Positions 10,297 through 17,986 of a DNA stretch of 64,000 nt are shown in pieces. A model generated the notes under the pieces. The model saw nothing but the letters and a program-made list of their open reading frames with translations, ran no database searches and had not been told where the DNA came from. Each line of letters opens with the position of its first letter. Within the stretch, counting starts at the first letter, position 1. Position numbers and translations under genes: made by a program. Source of the DNA: Acidobacteriota bacterium (GTDB taxonomy: Bacteria; Acidobacteriota; Blastocatellia; RBC074); assembly GCA_018269055.1 (NCBI GenBank), contig JAFDVI010000025.1, positions 49,802 through 113,801 of the forward strand. Reading direction: 5' to 3'.

Positions 10297-11925
10297 ATGG
10301 CTTCATCGAAAAAAGCTTGGGAATGGTTGGGAAATGGCTTCAGCCGGCGCGAATTGTTTCGCCAGGGCGGACTGGCCGCGCTGTTTGCCGGTTTATCGCA
10401 CGGCTCCGCGCTGGCCGCAACGGAATCCGCCGAAGCGGCGCAAGTCGGCCAAAAGATTTATCAATCGCTAGGCGTGCGTCCGCTTATCAACTGCCGAGGG
10501 ACATATACCATCATCAGCGGCTCGCTGGAATTGCCGGAGGTGCGCGCGGCGAAAGAAGCCGCCGCGATGCATTACGTCCATTTGGATGAATTGATGGACG
10601 CGGTTGGCAAGCGCTTGGCTGAGTTGACTCAGGCGGAATGGGGCATCGTCACTTCCGGTTGTCACGCGGCCTTGGCGCACGCCACAGCGGCCTGCGTTGC
10701 CGGAGCCAATCCCGACAAACACGTGCGCATTCCCAATCTCAGCGGCTTTGCCAAAGACGAAGTGATTATGCCCAAGCAATCGCGCAACGTGTACGATTCT
10801 TCCGTGCGCTCCATCGGTGTCCGCGTAATTGAAGCCAACACGCCCGAAGAATTTGAAGCGGCGCTCGGACCTCGAACGGCGATGGTATATGTGATGGCCG
10901 GGCCGCGCCACGAATCCGGTCCGATGGCGCTGGAAGTACTGACCGCGATGGCGAATAAGAAAAACGTTCCGGTGTTGGTAGACGCCGCGGCGGAGGTTTT
11001 GACCATTCCCAACGTCCACTTGCAAAAAGGCGCAGCGCTGGTCGGATACAGCGGCGGCAAATGCCTGCGCGGGCCGCAATGCGCCGGGTTGCTGCTGGGG
11101 CGCAAAGATTTGGTCAAAGCCGCCTGGGTTCACAGCGCGCCGCATCACGGTTACGGTCGCAGCATGAAAGTCGGCAAAGAAGAAGTGATGGGCATGCTCG
11201 CCGCCGTCGAAATGTGGGTGAAACGCGACCACCAAGCCGAATGGAACCAGTGGGTCGCGTGGATGGAACACATCGCCAAGCGCGTTTCCGCCGTCGCGGG
11301 CGTCACGGCCACCGTGCAGGCTGATGACCGCCCACTCTCCAATCGCAGCCCAAGCCTGAGCATTCGCTGGGACAGCGCGAAGTTGGGGATGACGGGTGCG
11401 GATTTGATCAAGATACTCCTGAACACCGAGCCGCGCATCACCGTCAGCGGTGGCGGCAGAGGCGAAAGCCCCACCGATACCGGCATTTCGATCACGGCTT
11501 ATATGATGTCGCCTGGCGACGAAAAAGTCGTGGCCGAACGGCTTCACGCATTGCTTTCCAATCCACCACGGATTGCTCCCCCGCCTACGCCGAAACCGCC
11601 CGTGGCTGATCTGAGCGGCCAATGGGATGTGCACATTGATTATATCGGCGGCAGTTCCGAACACGCCCTGCACTTGCGCCAGCAAGGCAGCCAGATCACC
11701 GGATCGCATCAGGGAGATTATGTCTCGCGCGAACTGTACGGCACGATTGACGGCGACACCGTGCGGCTCGCCAGTTCCTATACCGAAGAGCACGGGGACA
11801 ATCTTTCTTACACGTTTACAGGAACGGTGAATGAAGACGCGCTTTCCGGCACGCTCGACCTCGGCGAATATCTGACTGCAAAATGGACGGCCAAGCGGCA
11901 CAACTTTCGCCGCGCGATTCGGTAG
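10297..11925 (+). CDS. Tat-exported SelA/DgaE-like PLP enzyme with C-terminal beta domain
   Basis: A 542-residue fold-type I PLP protein. The N-terminus has a twin-arginine motif (SRRELFRQGG, then AALFAGLSHGSALA), so it is probably exported already folded with cofactor. The core resembles selenocysteine synthase and D-glucosaminate-6-phosphate ammonia lyase (SelA/DgaE group): VRPLINCRGTYTIISGS, TSGCHAALAHATAA, and the PLP Lys in YSGGKCLRGPQCAG (about K255). It is not a real SelA, since the tRNA-binding N-domain is missing. From about residue 435 a separate beta-rich, lipocalin-like domain begins (DLSGQWDVHIDYIGG, HLRQQGSQITGSHQG, FTGTVNEDALSGTLDLG), absent from ordinary family members. The amidohydrolase upstream and racemase downstream suggest a pathway for an amino acid or amino sugar. 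Confidence 0.8.
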   Translation: MASSKKAWEWLGNGFSRRELFRQGGLAALFAGLSHGSALAATESAEAAQVGQKIYQSLGVRPLINCRGTYTIISGSLELPEVRAAKEAAAMHYVHLDELMDAVGKRLAELTQAEWGIVTSGCHAALAHATAACVAGANPDKHVRIPNLSGFAKDEVIMPKQSRNVYDSSVRSIGVRVIEANTPEEFEAALGPRTAMVYVMAGPRHESGPMALEVLTAMANKKNVPVLVDAAAEVLTIPNVHLQKGAALVGYSGGKCLRGPQCAGLLLGRKDLVKAAWVHSAPHHGYGRSMKVGKEEVMGMLAAVEMWVKRDHQAEWNQWVAWMEHIAKRVSAVAGVTATVQADDRPLSNRSPSLSIRWDSAKLGMTGADLIKILLNTEPRITVSGGGRGESPTDTGISITAYMMSPGDEKVVAERLHALLSNPPRIAPPPTPKPPVADLSGQWDVHIDYIGGSSEHALHLRQQGSQITGSHQGDYVSRELYGTIDGDTVRLASSYTEEHGDNLSYTFTGTVNEDALSGTLDLGEYLTAKWTAKRHNFRRAIR

Positions 11926-11995
11926 AGAAAATCATCTGAGAAGGTCAAAAGTTTGAAACGTTTTTCTCCTGTATGGTGATAAGGAAAATACGATT

Positions 11996-12685
11996 ATGCC
12001 GAAACACATTGGAATTGTTGGCTGCTCTGCCGAAGGCGCCGCGCTTTGTTACAAAACCATCTGCGTTGAAGGCGCGAAAGTTCTTGGCCCGCACGCGCAT
12101 CCCGAAGTTTCGATGCACACGCCTTCCTTTGCCGATTACGTTCGCTGCCTCGATCAAAATGACTGGCCGGGCGTTGGCGAATTGATGCTGGTTTCGGCAA
12201 ACAAACTGGCGCAGATCGGCGCTGATTTTCTGATCTGCCCGGATAACACGATTCATCAGGCGCTTCGCTTTGTCCTGCCGCGCTCTCCGCTACCCTGGTT
12301 GCACATTGCCGAGGTTGTCGCCGCGGAAGCTGCCGCGCGCGGATTTCGCCGTCTGGGTCTGACTGGCACACGTTGGCTTGTCGAAAGCGAAGTCTATCCG
12401 GAAAAGCTCGCGACGCACGGGCTTGAATATGTTCGCCCCAATCTCGCGGAACGAGCAGAAATCAATCGCATCATCATGGAAGAATTGGTTTGTGGTCAGT
12501 TTCGCCCTGAAGCCGTGACTTATTTTCAACAGGTAATTCGCAATTTGGCAGCGCAAGGGTGTGACGCGGTTGTCCTGGGCTGCACGGAAATCCCGCTGCT
12601 CATGAACGATTCGAACTCGCCGCTGCCGACGCTGGATTCCACCAGATTGCTGGCGCGGGAAGCAATTCGCCGGGCAACGATTTGA
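11996..12685 (+). CDS. Aspartate/glutamate racemase-family protein
   Basis: A 229-residue cytosolic protein of the Asp/Glu/hydantoin racemase superfamily. The start is HIGIVGCSAEGAALCYKTI, the first catalytic region is ADFLICPDNTIHQ (Cys plus the conserved DNT), and the second catalytic Cys is in VVLGCTEIPLL. Both Cys are present, so cofactor-independent racemase activity is plausible. AAGGAAAA lies 8 bases before the ATG. In context it may interconvert an amino acid made or released by the preceding amidohydrolase and PLP enzyme. The substrate cannot be read from the sequence. Confidence 0.85.
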   Translation: MPKHIGIVGCSAEGAALCYKTICVEGAKVLGPHAHPEVSMHTPSFADYVRCLDQNDWPGVGELMLVSANKLAQIGADFLICPDNTIHQALRFVLPRSPLPWLHIAEVVAAEAAARGFRRLGLTGTRWLVESEVYPEKLATHGLEYVRPNLAERAEINRIIMEELVCGQFRPEAVTYFQQVIRNLAAQGCDAVVLGCTEIPLLMNDSNSPLPTLDSTRLLAREAIRRATI

Positions 12686-12710
12686 TTCATTGATTTGAAC
12701 CTGAGAGACA

Positions 12711-13430
12711 ATGTCCGTTATGAGATGGAAACTCTTGATCGGGATTTTGGTCATTCTGCTTGGCGGGGCGGTTGCGCTCTTTCAACTCAGTAAATCCCGC
12801 ACCTTTCAGTTCTTCGGCCAAATTGTTCCGCGCGTCAACACGTCGGAAAAAATTGTCGCGCTGACCTTCGACGATGGTCCGACTACGAGCGCGACCGGTG
12901 AAATCCTGAAGGTTCTGAACGAGAAGAATGTCAAAGCGACGTTTTTCGTAATTGGAGCCGAGTTGGAACAGAACATGGCCGAAGGGCGAAAAATTGTCGC
13001 AGCGGGGCACGAACTCGGCAATCATTCATATTCGCACGAACGCATGATTCTGGTCACGCCGTCGTTTGTTCGGCAGGAAATTGAAACCACAGACCGGTTG
13101 ATTCGGGAAACAGGCTACAGCGGAGAAATCACCTTCAGGCCGCCGTTTGGAAAAAAGCTTCTGGCTTTACCGCATTACCTGTCCAAAACCGGCAGGAAAA
13201 CCATCACTTGGGATGTCGAGCCGGATTCCTATCCCCGGATCGCTGCCGATTCCGCCAAAATCATTGCGGAAACTCGATTGCGCGCGCGTCCCGGTTCAAT
13301 CATTTTGCTTCACGCGATGTATCCGAGCCGGCAACCATCTTTGCAGGCAATCGGCGGCGTGATTGATGGTTTGCAACAGGACGGGTACCGATTTCTGACG
13401 GTTTCTGAATTGCTGGCGGCCTCCCGGTAA
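12711..13430 (+). CDS. Polysaccharide deacetylase (NodB domain), membrane-anchored
   Basis: A 239-residue CE4 enzyme. One N-terminal hydrophobic segment (LLIGILVILLGGAVALFQL) either anchors it or is an uncleaved signal. The NodB motifs are present: TFDDGPTT (catalytic and metal Asp), GNHSYSHERM (two metal His), RPPFGKK (motif 3), WDVEPD and IILLHAMY (final catalytic His region). Expected substrates are N-acetylated glycans such as peptidoglycan GlcNAc, or acetylated xylan. GAGAGA precedes the ATG at 12711; ATG 12720 is a possible alternative. It starts 25 bases after the racemase stop. Confidence 0.88.
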   Translation: MSVMRWKLLIGILVILLGGAVALFQLSKSRTFQFFGQIVPRVNTSEKIVALTFDDGPTTSATGEILKVLNEKNVKATFFVIGAELEQNMAEGRKIVAAGHELGNHSYSHERMILVTPSFVRQEIETTDRLIRETGYSGEITFRPPFGKKLLALPHYLSKTGRKTITWDVEPDSYPRIAADSAKIIAETRLRARPGSIILLHAMYPSRQPSLQAIGGVIDGLQQDGYRFLTVSELLAASR

Positions 13431-13481
13431 TGCAGCGCGTAACAATTCCAAAGAAATAACCCTTCTTGAGAGGATGAGTTC

Positions 13482-14519
13482 ATGATTCGGACTTTCGTGA
13501 CAATCATTACTATTTTTGTTTTGGGGTTTGTCGTTCAGAAACCGACTCCCAAAACGCACCGCCTGGAAGCAACGCCCAACACGGTTGCTTACGGATACTA
13601 CTGGGCCGAAGCCAAACCGGCGTTGCGGATCGCTTCCGGCGACATCATTGATGTGGACACGCTGCTGACGAACAGTCCAAATGGATTGCAAAACGCTGGG
13701 GTTGCGCCGGAAAAGATTCAGACCTCGCTCCGCAGCATTGTTGCCGAAGTGACCGGCGAACGCCGCGGGCCGGGAGGTCACATTCTGACAGGGCCTGTTT
13801 ATGTCGAAGGCGCTGAGCCAGGTGATGTCTTGGAAGTCAAAATTCTTTCCATAGATTTGGCGCTTGATTATGGCTACAACGGTTGCAGCGGCTTTGTGCC
13901 CGGAAACTGTGACCGTTCTGTGAAACAGAAAATCTTTTCCCTGAACAAAAAGACCATGACCGCGGAATTTATGCCCGGCATTGTCATTCCACTGAAACCG
14001 TTTTTCGGCAGTATGGGCGTTGCGCCCGCGCCAGAATTGGGCCGCGTCAGCAGTAACCCGCCTGGCAAACACGCAGGCAATCTGGACAACAAAGAGCTTG
14101 TCGCCGGTTCTACGCTTTACATTCCGGTATTCGTTCCCGGAGCGTTGTTTGAAGTGGGCGACGGCCACGCCACACAAGGTGACGGCGAAGTAGATCAAAC
14201 CGCGATTGAAACTTCGCTGCGTGGACGCATCAAACTCACTGTGCGGAAAGATATGAAGCTGGCGTGGCCGCGCGCGGAAACCGCAACCGATTTCATCAGC
14301 ATGGCGACCGATCCCGATTTGGCCAAAGCCACCACAATGGCAATTCAGGAAATGGTGGATTTTCTGGTTTCTAACAAAGGGCTGACCAAACATCAGGCGT
14401 ATCAACTGGTCAGTATCGCAGGCAACGTCGCAATTACGCAGCTTGTGGATAAACCGAACCTGGGCGTTCACGTGAAGTTGCCCAAAAGCATTTTTAAGAG
14501 CGCGACTGAACGCAAATGA
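13482..14519 (+). CDS. Acetamidase/formamidase-family protein, secreted
   Basis: A 345-residue FmdA/AmdA-family protein. Its N-terminus is hydrophobic (MIRTFVTIITIFVLGFVVQ), and the conserved blocks are IASGDIIDVDTLL, GHILTGPVYVEGAEPGDVLE, FFGSMGVAPAPELGRVSSNPPG, and GDGHATQGDGEVDQTAIE. These include the acidic and His residues that bind Zn in the family. Members hydrolyse short amides to ammonia and acid. The export signal is unusual for acetamidases but common in acidobacterial homologues. GAGAGGATGAG precedes the ATG. It follows the polysaccharide deacetylase by 51 bases and would release acetate or formate from small amides. Confidence 0.83.
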   Translation: MIRTFVTIITIFVLGFVVQKPTPKTHRLEATPNTVAYGYYWAEAKPALRIASGDIIDVDTLLTNSPNGLQNAGVAPEKIQTSLRSIVAEVTGERRGPGGHILTGPVYVEGAEPGDVLEVKILSIDLALDYGYNGCSGFVPGNCDRSVKQKIFSLNKKTMTAEFMPGIVIPLKPFFGSMGVAPAPELGRVSSNPPGKHAGNLDNKELVAGSTLYIPVFVPGALFEVGDGHATQGDGEVDQTAIETSLRGRIKLTVRKDMKLAWPRAETATDFISMATDPDLAKATTMAIQEMVDFLVSNKGLTKHQAYQLVSIAGNVAITQLVDKPNLGVHVKLPKSIFKSATERK

Positions 14520-14716
14520 CGCGGATTTGCGCCGTAGATATATCCGCTGACCCTAAACAGTGGAAAACGGTTGTTTGTCAAAGACATTATCCCGGCAGCG
14601 TCCAAGGTAATGGATAGCTAAGTCTCTCCCAGTGGTATTCTTATTCTGAATACCGAGCGGGCGTGCGCAGTCACACCCGGAAATTTACGAGCAGTTCACC
14701 TTTATGGAGGATAAGC

Positions 14717-15157
14717 ATGGCAAAACTCATCGGAATTAACAGCGTTTTCTTCAAAAGCAAAAATGACAGTGTTGTGCTAAAGGCGATCCTGTCAGTGGTA
14801 TTGGTACTTGTGGTCTGCGGTCTCGCGGTCGCGGCGAACCAGACAGATCCGGCCGGAACCTGGAAATGTGAATACAGCATCGGCGATCAAAAGCGAACAT
14901 CCACTCTGACAATCAAGAAGGACGGGGATACGCTCACCGGCACAATGAGCTGGCCGGATCAGAAAGAGGCAAACCTCAAAGACCTGAAATGGAAGGACGG
15001 GGAGCTGACTTTCTCTGCTGATCGCGTGTTGGCGGATAACACGTTCCATATCGAGTACAAGTTCACGGTCAGCGGGGACGCGATCAAAGGAAAAGGCACA
15101 TTGGATGTCGGGGGCGAGAAACGGGATTTCGACATAGAGGGGAAGCGGGAGAAATAG
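14717..15157 (+). CDS. Secreted lipocalin-like beta-barrel protein, function unknown
   Basis: A 146-residue protein with a hydrophobic export segment (AILSVVLVLVVCGLAVAAN) followed by a compact all-beta domain. It reads DPAGTWKCEYSIGDQ, LTIKKDGDTLTGTMSW, KDGELTFSAD, FTVSGDAIKGKGTLDVGGEK. The G-x-W opening, the repeated polar D/N-G turns and the DALSGT-like GDAIKGKG closely resemble the C-terminal domain of the PLP enzyme at 10297. A ligand-binding or carbohydrate-associated role is possible. TATGGAGGATAAGC gives a strong ribosome binding site for ATG 14717. Confidence 0.68.
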   Translation: MAKLIGINSVFFKSKNDSVVLKAILSVVLVLVVCGLAVAANQTDPAGTWKCEYSIGDQKRTSTLTIKKDGDTLTGTMSWPDQKEANLKDLKWKDGELTFSADRVLADNTFHIEYKFTVSGDAIKGKGTLDVGGEKRDFDIEGKREK

Positions 15158-15248
15158 CGTTTGGGCGGTCTCGATCTTGGTGGGTTCGCGAAAACGACGG
15201 GGTAAGATCTCGCGCGTAATCGGATGAATCCCAGGGAGGAGAGAGATA

Positions 15249-15632
15249 ATGGACAACTTCTTTGCGAGGAGCGTGCTTTTCGTGAAAGACGCTGAGCGTT
15301 CCTTACGGCACTACACGGAAACGCTCGGATTCTCACTGGAGTGGAACCATCAGGAACAAGGCCGGGCATACGTCTTTGAGGTGAGCTTGCTTGGGTTCCA
15401 ACTGATCCTGAATCAGACTGAGCCTGAGACGGAAGATCGGGCGGGTCACGGCCGCGTGTTCATTGGCCTGGATGACGATCAAATTAAAGCATTTCGCAAG
15501 CACATCAAGGAAAAAGGCATCACGGCGACCGTCGTCCAGTGGGGCGCTCCAACGATCGTAATACACGACCTGGATGAGAACGAATTGTTCTTTGGGTTGC
15601 CGGAAAGCGAACGAGCGAGCCTGCAAGCGTAA
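15249..15632 (+). CDS. VOC-family (glyoxalase/bleomycin-resistance) protein
   Basis: A 127-residue vicinal-oxygen-chelate protein. The first beta-alpha-beta-beta-beta module begins ARSVLFVKDAERSLRHYTET with LGFSLEWNH, and the second ends VIHDLDENELFFGLP, with the terminal Glu-type ligand region of the fold. Members are metal-dependent lyases, dioxygenases or drug-binding proteins, and the sequence alone does not select among these. GGGAGGAGAG at 15233-15242 supports ATG 15249. It opens a run of three small cytosolic proteins with short gaps (15249-16488). Confidence 0.85.
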   Translation: MDNFFARSVLFVKDAERSLRHYTETLGFSLEWNHQEQGRAYVFEVSLLGFQLILNQTEPETEDRAGHGRVFIGLDDDQIKAFRKHIKEKGITATVVQWGAPTIVIHDLDENELFFGLPESERASLQA

Positions 15633-15674
15633 CTCGCAGACGTCTAACAATGTTGTGCCGTAACGAAAGGTACC

Positions 15675-16028
15675 ATGGCAAAGCACCGAATTTATACAAC
15701 CAGTGTCGCAAGTGTTTATCCACACTATCTGGCAAAGGCAGAGAAAAAGGGGCGTACGAAAGTCGAAGTGGATGAAATCATTCGTTGGCTGACAGGCTAC
15801 AGCCAAGGCGAGCTTGAAGAACGACTGAAGAACAAAACCGATTTTGAAACCTTCTTTGCGGAAGCCCCAAAGCTGAATCCTTTGCGAACTTTGGTCAAAG
15901 GAGTGATTTGCGGTGTCCGAATCGAAGAGATCGAAGAGCCAACGATGCGCGAAATTCGCTACCTGGATAAATTGATTGATGAGCTTGCGAAGGGAAAAAC
16001 GATGGACAAGATTTTGCGAAAGCAATAG
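15675..16028 (+). CDS. DUF2200 family protein
   Basis: A 117-residue small cytosolic protein that matches the DUF2200 pattern: [20 protein letters not shown] at the start, [14 protein letters not shown], then [20 protein letters not shown] and [18 protein letters not shown] at the end. The family is widespread and has no known function. It lies 42 bases after the VOC gene and 10 bases before the SRPBCC gene, so the three are probably one transcript. Confidence 0.85.
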   Translation: MAKHRIYTTSVASVYPHYLAKAEKKGRTKVEVDEIIRWLTGYSQGELEERLKNKTDFETFFAEAPKLNPLRTLVKGVICGVRIEEIEEPTMREIRYLDKLIDELAKGKTMDKILRKQ

Positions 16029-16038
16029 GAGGAACGCC

Positions 16039-16488
16039 ATGTTTGTTGAAGCACAGATCACCATCAACGGATCCAAGGCGGCGGTTTGGGACGCAATCAC
16101 CGACATCGAGAACGCCTCGAAAATGATCAGCGGGATCGAAACCATTGAGATTGTTGAAAAACCGGCAAACGGGCTTGTGGGATTAAGGTGGCGAGAGACT
16201 CGACTGCTATTCGGCAAGCCAGCTACGGTGGAAAAGTGGATTACGGATGCTGCTGAAAACGAATTCTACACAACCAGAGCAGAAGATAATGGATTTGTAT
16301 TCATCACCACCATGCGTATTTCAGAAAGTAGTGGCGGCATAACGGTGACGAATTCTCATGATTCCCAGCCTCAAACTATCGTTGCAAAATTACAGGCGAT
16401 CCCGATGGGGCTTCTGTTTAAGGGCGTGGTGAAAAAGGCCATCCTGCAAGACCTAAACGACATTAAGTCCGCAGTTGAACAGAAATAA
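16039..16488 (+). CDS. SRPBCC (START/Bet v1-like) family protein
   Basis: A 149-residue hydrophobic-ligand-cavity protein. It starts MFVEAQITINGSKAAVWDAI with TDIENASKMISGIETIEIVE, the usual polyketide-cyclase/START pattern, has a central GLRWRETRLLFGK strand pair, and ends in a long amphipathic helix (GVVKKAILQDLNDIKSAVEQ). AGGAGG at 16027-16032 sits 6 bases before ATG 16039; an in-frame upstream codon at 15976 lies within the preceding gene. Ligand unknown. Confidence 0.83.
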   Translation: MFVEAQITINGSKAAVWDAITDIENASKMISGIETIEIVEKPANGLVGLRWRETRLLFGKPATVEKWITDAAENEFYTTRAEDNGFVFITTMRISESSGGITVTNSHDSQPQTIVAKLQAIPMGLLFKGVVKKAILQDLNDIKSAVEQK

Positions 16489-16619
16489 TCGTTTGCGGCC
16501 TACAAACAGCATGCAACGTACGTGCTTCGCTAATGCCAAACGTTGGACGCAAATAGAATGAACTCTAAATGCACCAAACAATTCGAGTGCAGTTTCGATG
16601 TTGAAGCTGGAGGAACTCT

Positions 16620-17741
16620 ATGCACCGCAGAAACTTTATCCGTCTGGCCGGGTTGAGTGTGCCCACAGGCGCAATGATTGAATCACACGTTGCGGCGCGT
16701 CTGCGCGCCACAAACGAAAGCGCGCCGCAAAAGGTCGCTTCCAGAGCGAAGCTCAAAGTCGGCCATCAACATCTGGCAACCAACGAAGCGTTGAAACTGT
16801 TCGCCGCGCTTGGCGTCAACAACATTTGCAGCGATCTGCCTTCAGCAAAACTCGACGCCGCGTGGTCGGTCGAAGGGTTGACCAAATTGCGCGAACGGGT
16901 CGAATCGTTCGGCATCAAGCTTGATGCCGTGCCGCTGCCTTTGAGTTCGGCCTACATCACGCGCCACGAAAACCCGGAAATCATGCTGGGCAAAAGCCCG
17001 GAGCGCGACCGCCAGATTGACGACATCTGCCAGATGATTCGCAACGCCGCGCGCGCAGGCATTCCGATGCTCAAATACAACCTGAGCATTCTTGGCGTGG
17101 TCAGCACCGAACCCGTCACCGGTCGCGGCGGCGCAAGGTCGCGCGCCTTCAGTTACGCCAAAGCCAAACAGGAACCGCCGCTGACCGAAGCCGGGCCAGT
17201 CAGCGAAGACGTTTTTTGGGAACGCATCACCTATTTTCTCAACCGTGTGATGCCGGTGGCGGATGAATACAAAATGAAGCTGGCCTGTCATCCGCACGAT
17301 CCGGGCATGCCGAAAGACAAGGGCTACCGCGGCGTACATCGGGTATTGGGCAGCGTGGATGGCTTGAAGAAATTCATCTCCCTGGTGAACAGCCCGAACC
17401 ACGGCTTGAATTTCTGTCAGGGTACGGTGTCGGAAATGTTGGCGAAACCCGGCATGGAAATCTTCGATGTGATTCGTTACTTCGGCAGTCGAAAGAAAAT
17501 CTTCAACGTTCATTTCCGCAACATTCGCGGCGGTTTTCTCGATTTCCACGAGACTTTTATTGATGACGGCGATGTAGACATGCTCAAAGCCATGCGGGTG
17601 TATAAAGAAATTGGCTATGACGGGATGCTGATGCCCGACCATGTGCCCAAGATCGAAGGCGACGCGGGAAGCTTGCAGGCGTTTGCGTATTCGTTTGGGT
17701 ATATCAAAGCGTTGATTGCAGCGGTGAATGCGGAGTCATAG
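16620..17741 (+). CDS. UxuA-like mannonate dehydratase with Tat signal
   Basis: A 373-residue TIM-barrel protein of the mannonate dehydratase group, which removes water from D-mannonate to give 2-keto-3-deoxygluconate in hexuronate breakdown. Supporting motifs are [12 protein letters not shown], the metal-binding Cys-containing [31 protein letters not shown] and [15 protein letters not shown]. The N-terminus ([18 protein letters not shown]) reads as a Tat signal, which is unusual for cytosolic UxuA but common for acidobacterial sugar enzymes. Length is close to the usual 360-400. GGAGGAA lies just before the ATG. With the GH51 and esterases, it fits use of glucuronic-acid-decorated plant polymers. 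Confidence 0.85.
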   Translation: MHRRNFIRLAGLSVPTGAMIESHVAARLRATNESAPQKVASRAKLKVGHQHLATNEALKLFAALGVNNICSDLPSAKLDAAWSVEGLTKLRERVESFGIKLDAVPLPLSSAYITRHENPEIMLGKSPERDRQIDDICQMIRNAARAGIPMLKYNLSILGVVSTEPVTGRGGARSRAFSYAKAKQEPPLTEAGPVSEDVFWERITYFLNRVMPVADEYKMKLACHPHDPGMPKDKGYRGVHRVLGSVDGLKKFISLVNSPNHGLNFCQGTVSEMLAKPGMEIFDVIRYFGSRKKIFNVHFRNIRGGFLDFHETFIDDGDVDMLKAMRVYKEIGYDGMLMPDHVPKIEGDAGSLQAFAYSFGYIKALIAAVNAES

Positions 17742-17766
17742 CGTAAACGCTTCAGCCAACAAAAAA

Positions 17767-17853
17767 TCCGTCCACCAAGTCACACGAAGTTTCACGAAGA
17801 AAAAGCCTTACTGCTTTTTCTTCGTGTTTTCTTCGTTTGTCTTCGTGGACGGA
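17767..17853. repeat. Long inverted repeat (TCCGTCCAC / GTGGACGGA)
   Basis: The ends 17767-17775 (TCCGTCCAC) and 17845-17853 (GTGGACGGA) pair perfectly, and the interior pairs imperfectly through ACGAAG / CTTCGT units and GAAAAAGC / GCTTTTTC around the apex near 17808. It lies between the convergent uxuA-like and TonB-receptor-like genes and could terminate both, but it belongs by design to the family of dispersed repeats listed elsewhere in this window. Confidence 0.6.
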
Positions 17854-17902
17854 AAACACCTTTTTTGAATTTAGATCGCTTTTCAAATGTGTGTAAGGGG
17901 AA

Positions 17903-17961
17903 AGCCACAGAGGCCACAGAGAGGACCGAAAAATAGATACCTCTCAGTGTGCTCTGTGGCT
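17903..17961. repeat. Inverted repeat (AGCCACAGAG / CTCTGTGGCT)
   Basis: Arm 17903-17924 (AGCCACAGAGGCCACAGAGAGG) pairs with 17940-17961, giving perfect outer 10 bp (AGCCACAGAG / CTCTGTGGCT) and inner GAGAGG/CCTCTC pairing, with a 15-base loop rich in A. It lies 26 bases before the 3' end of the - strand receptor gene (17987) and may help to terminate it. Confidence 0.6.
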
Positions 17962-17986
17962 ACCATACGCTCAATTGAAATCCGAT

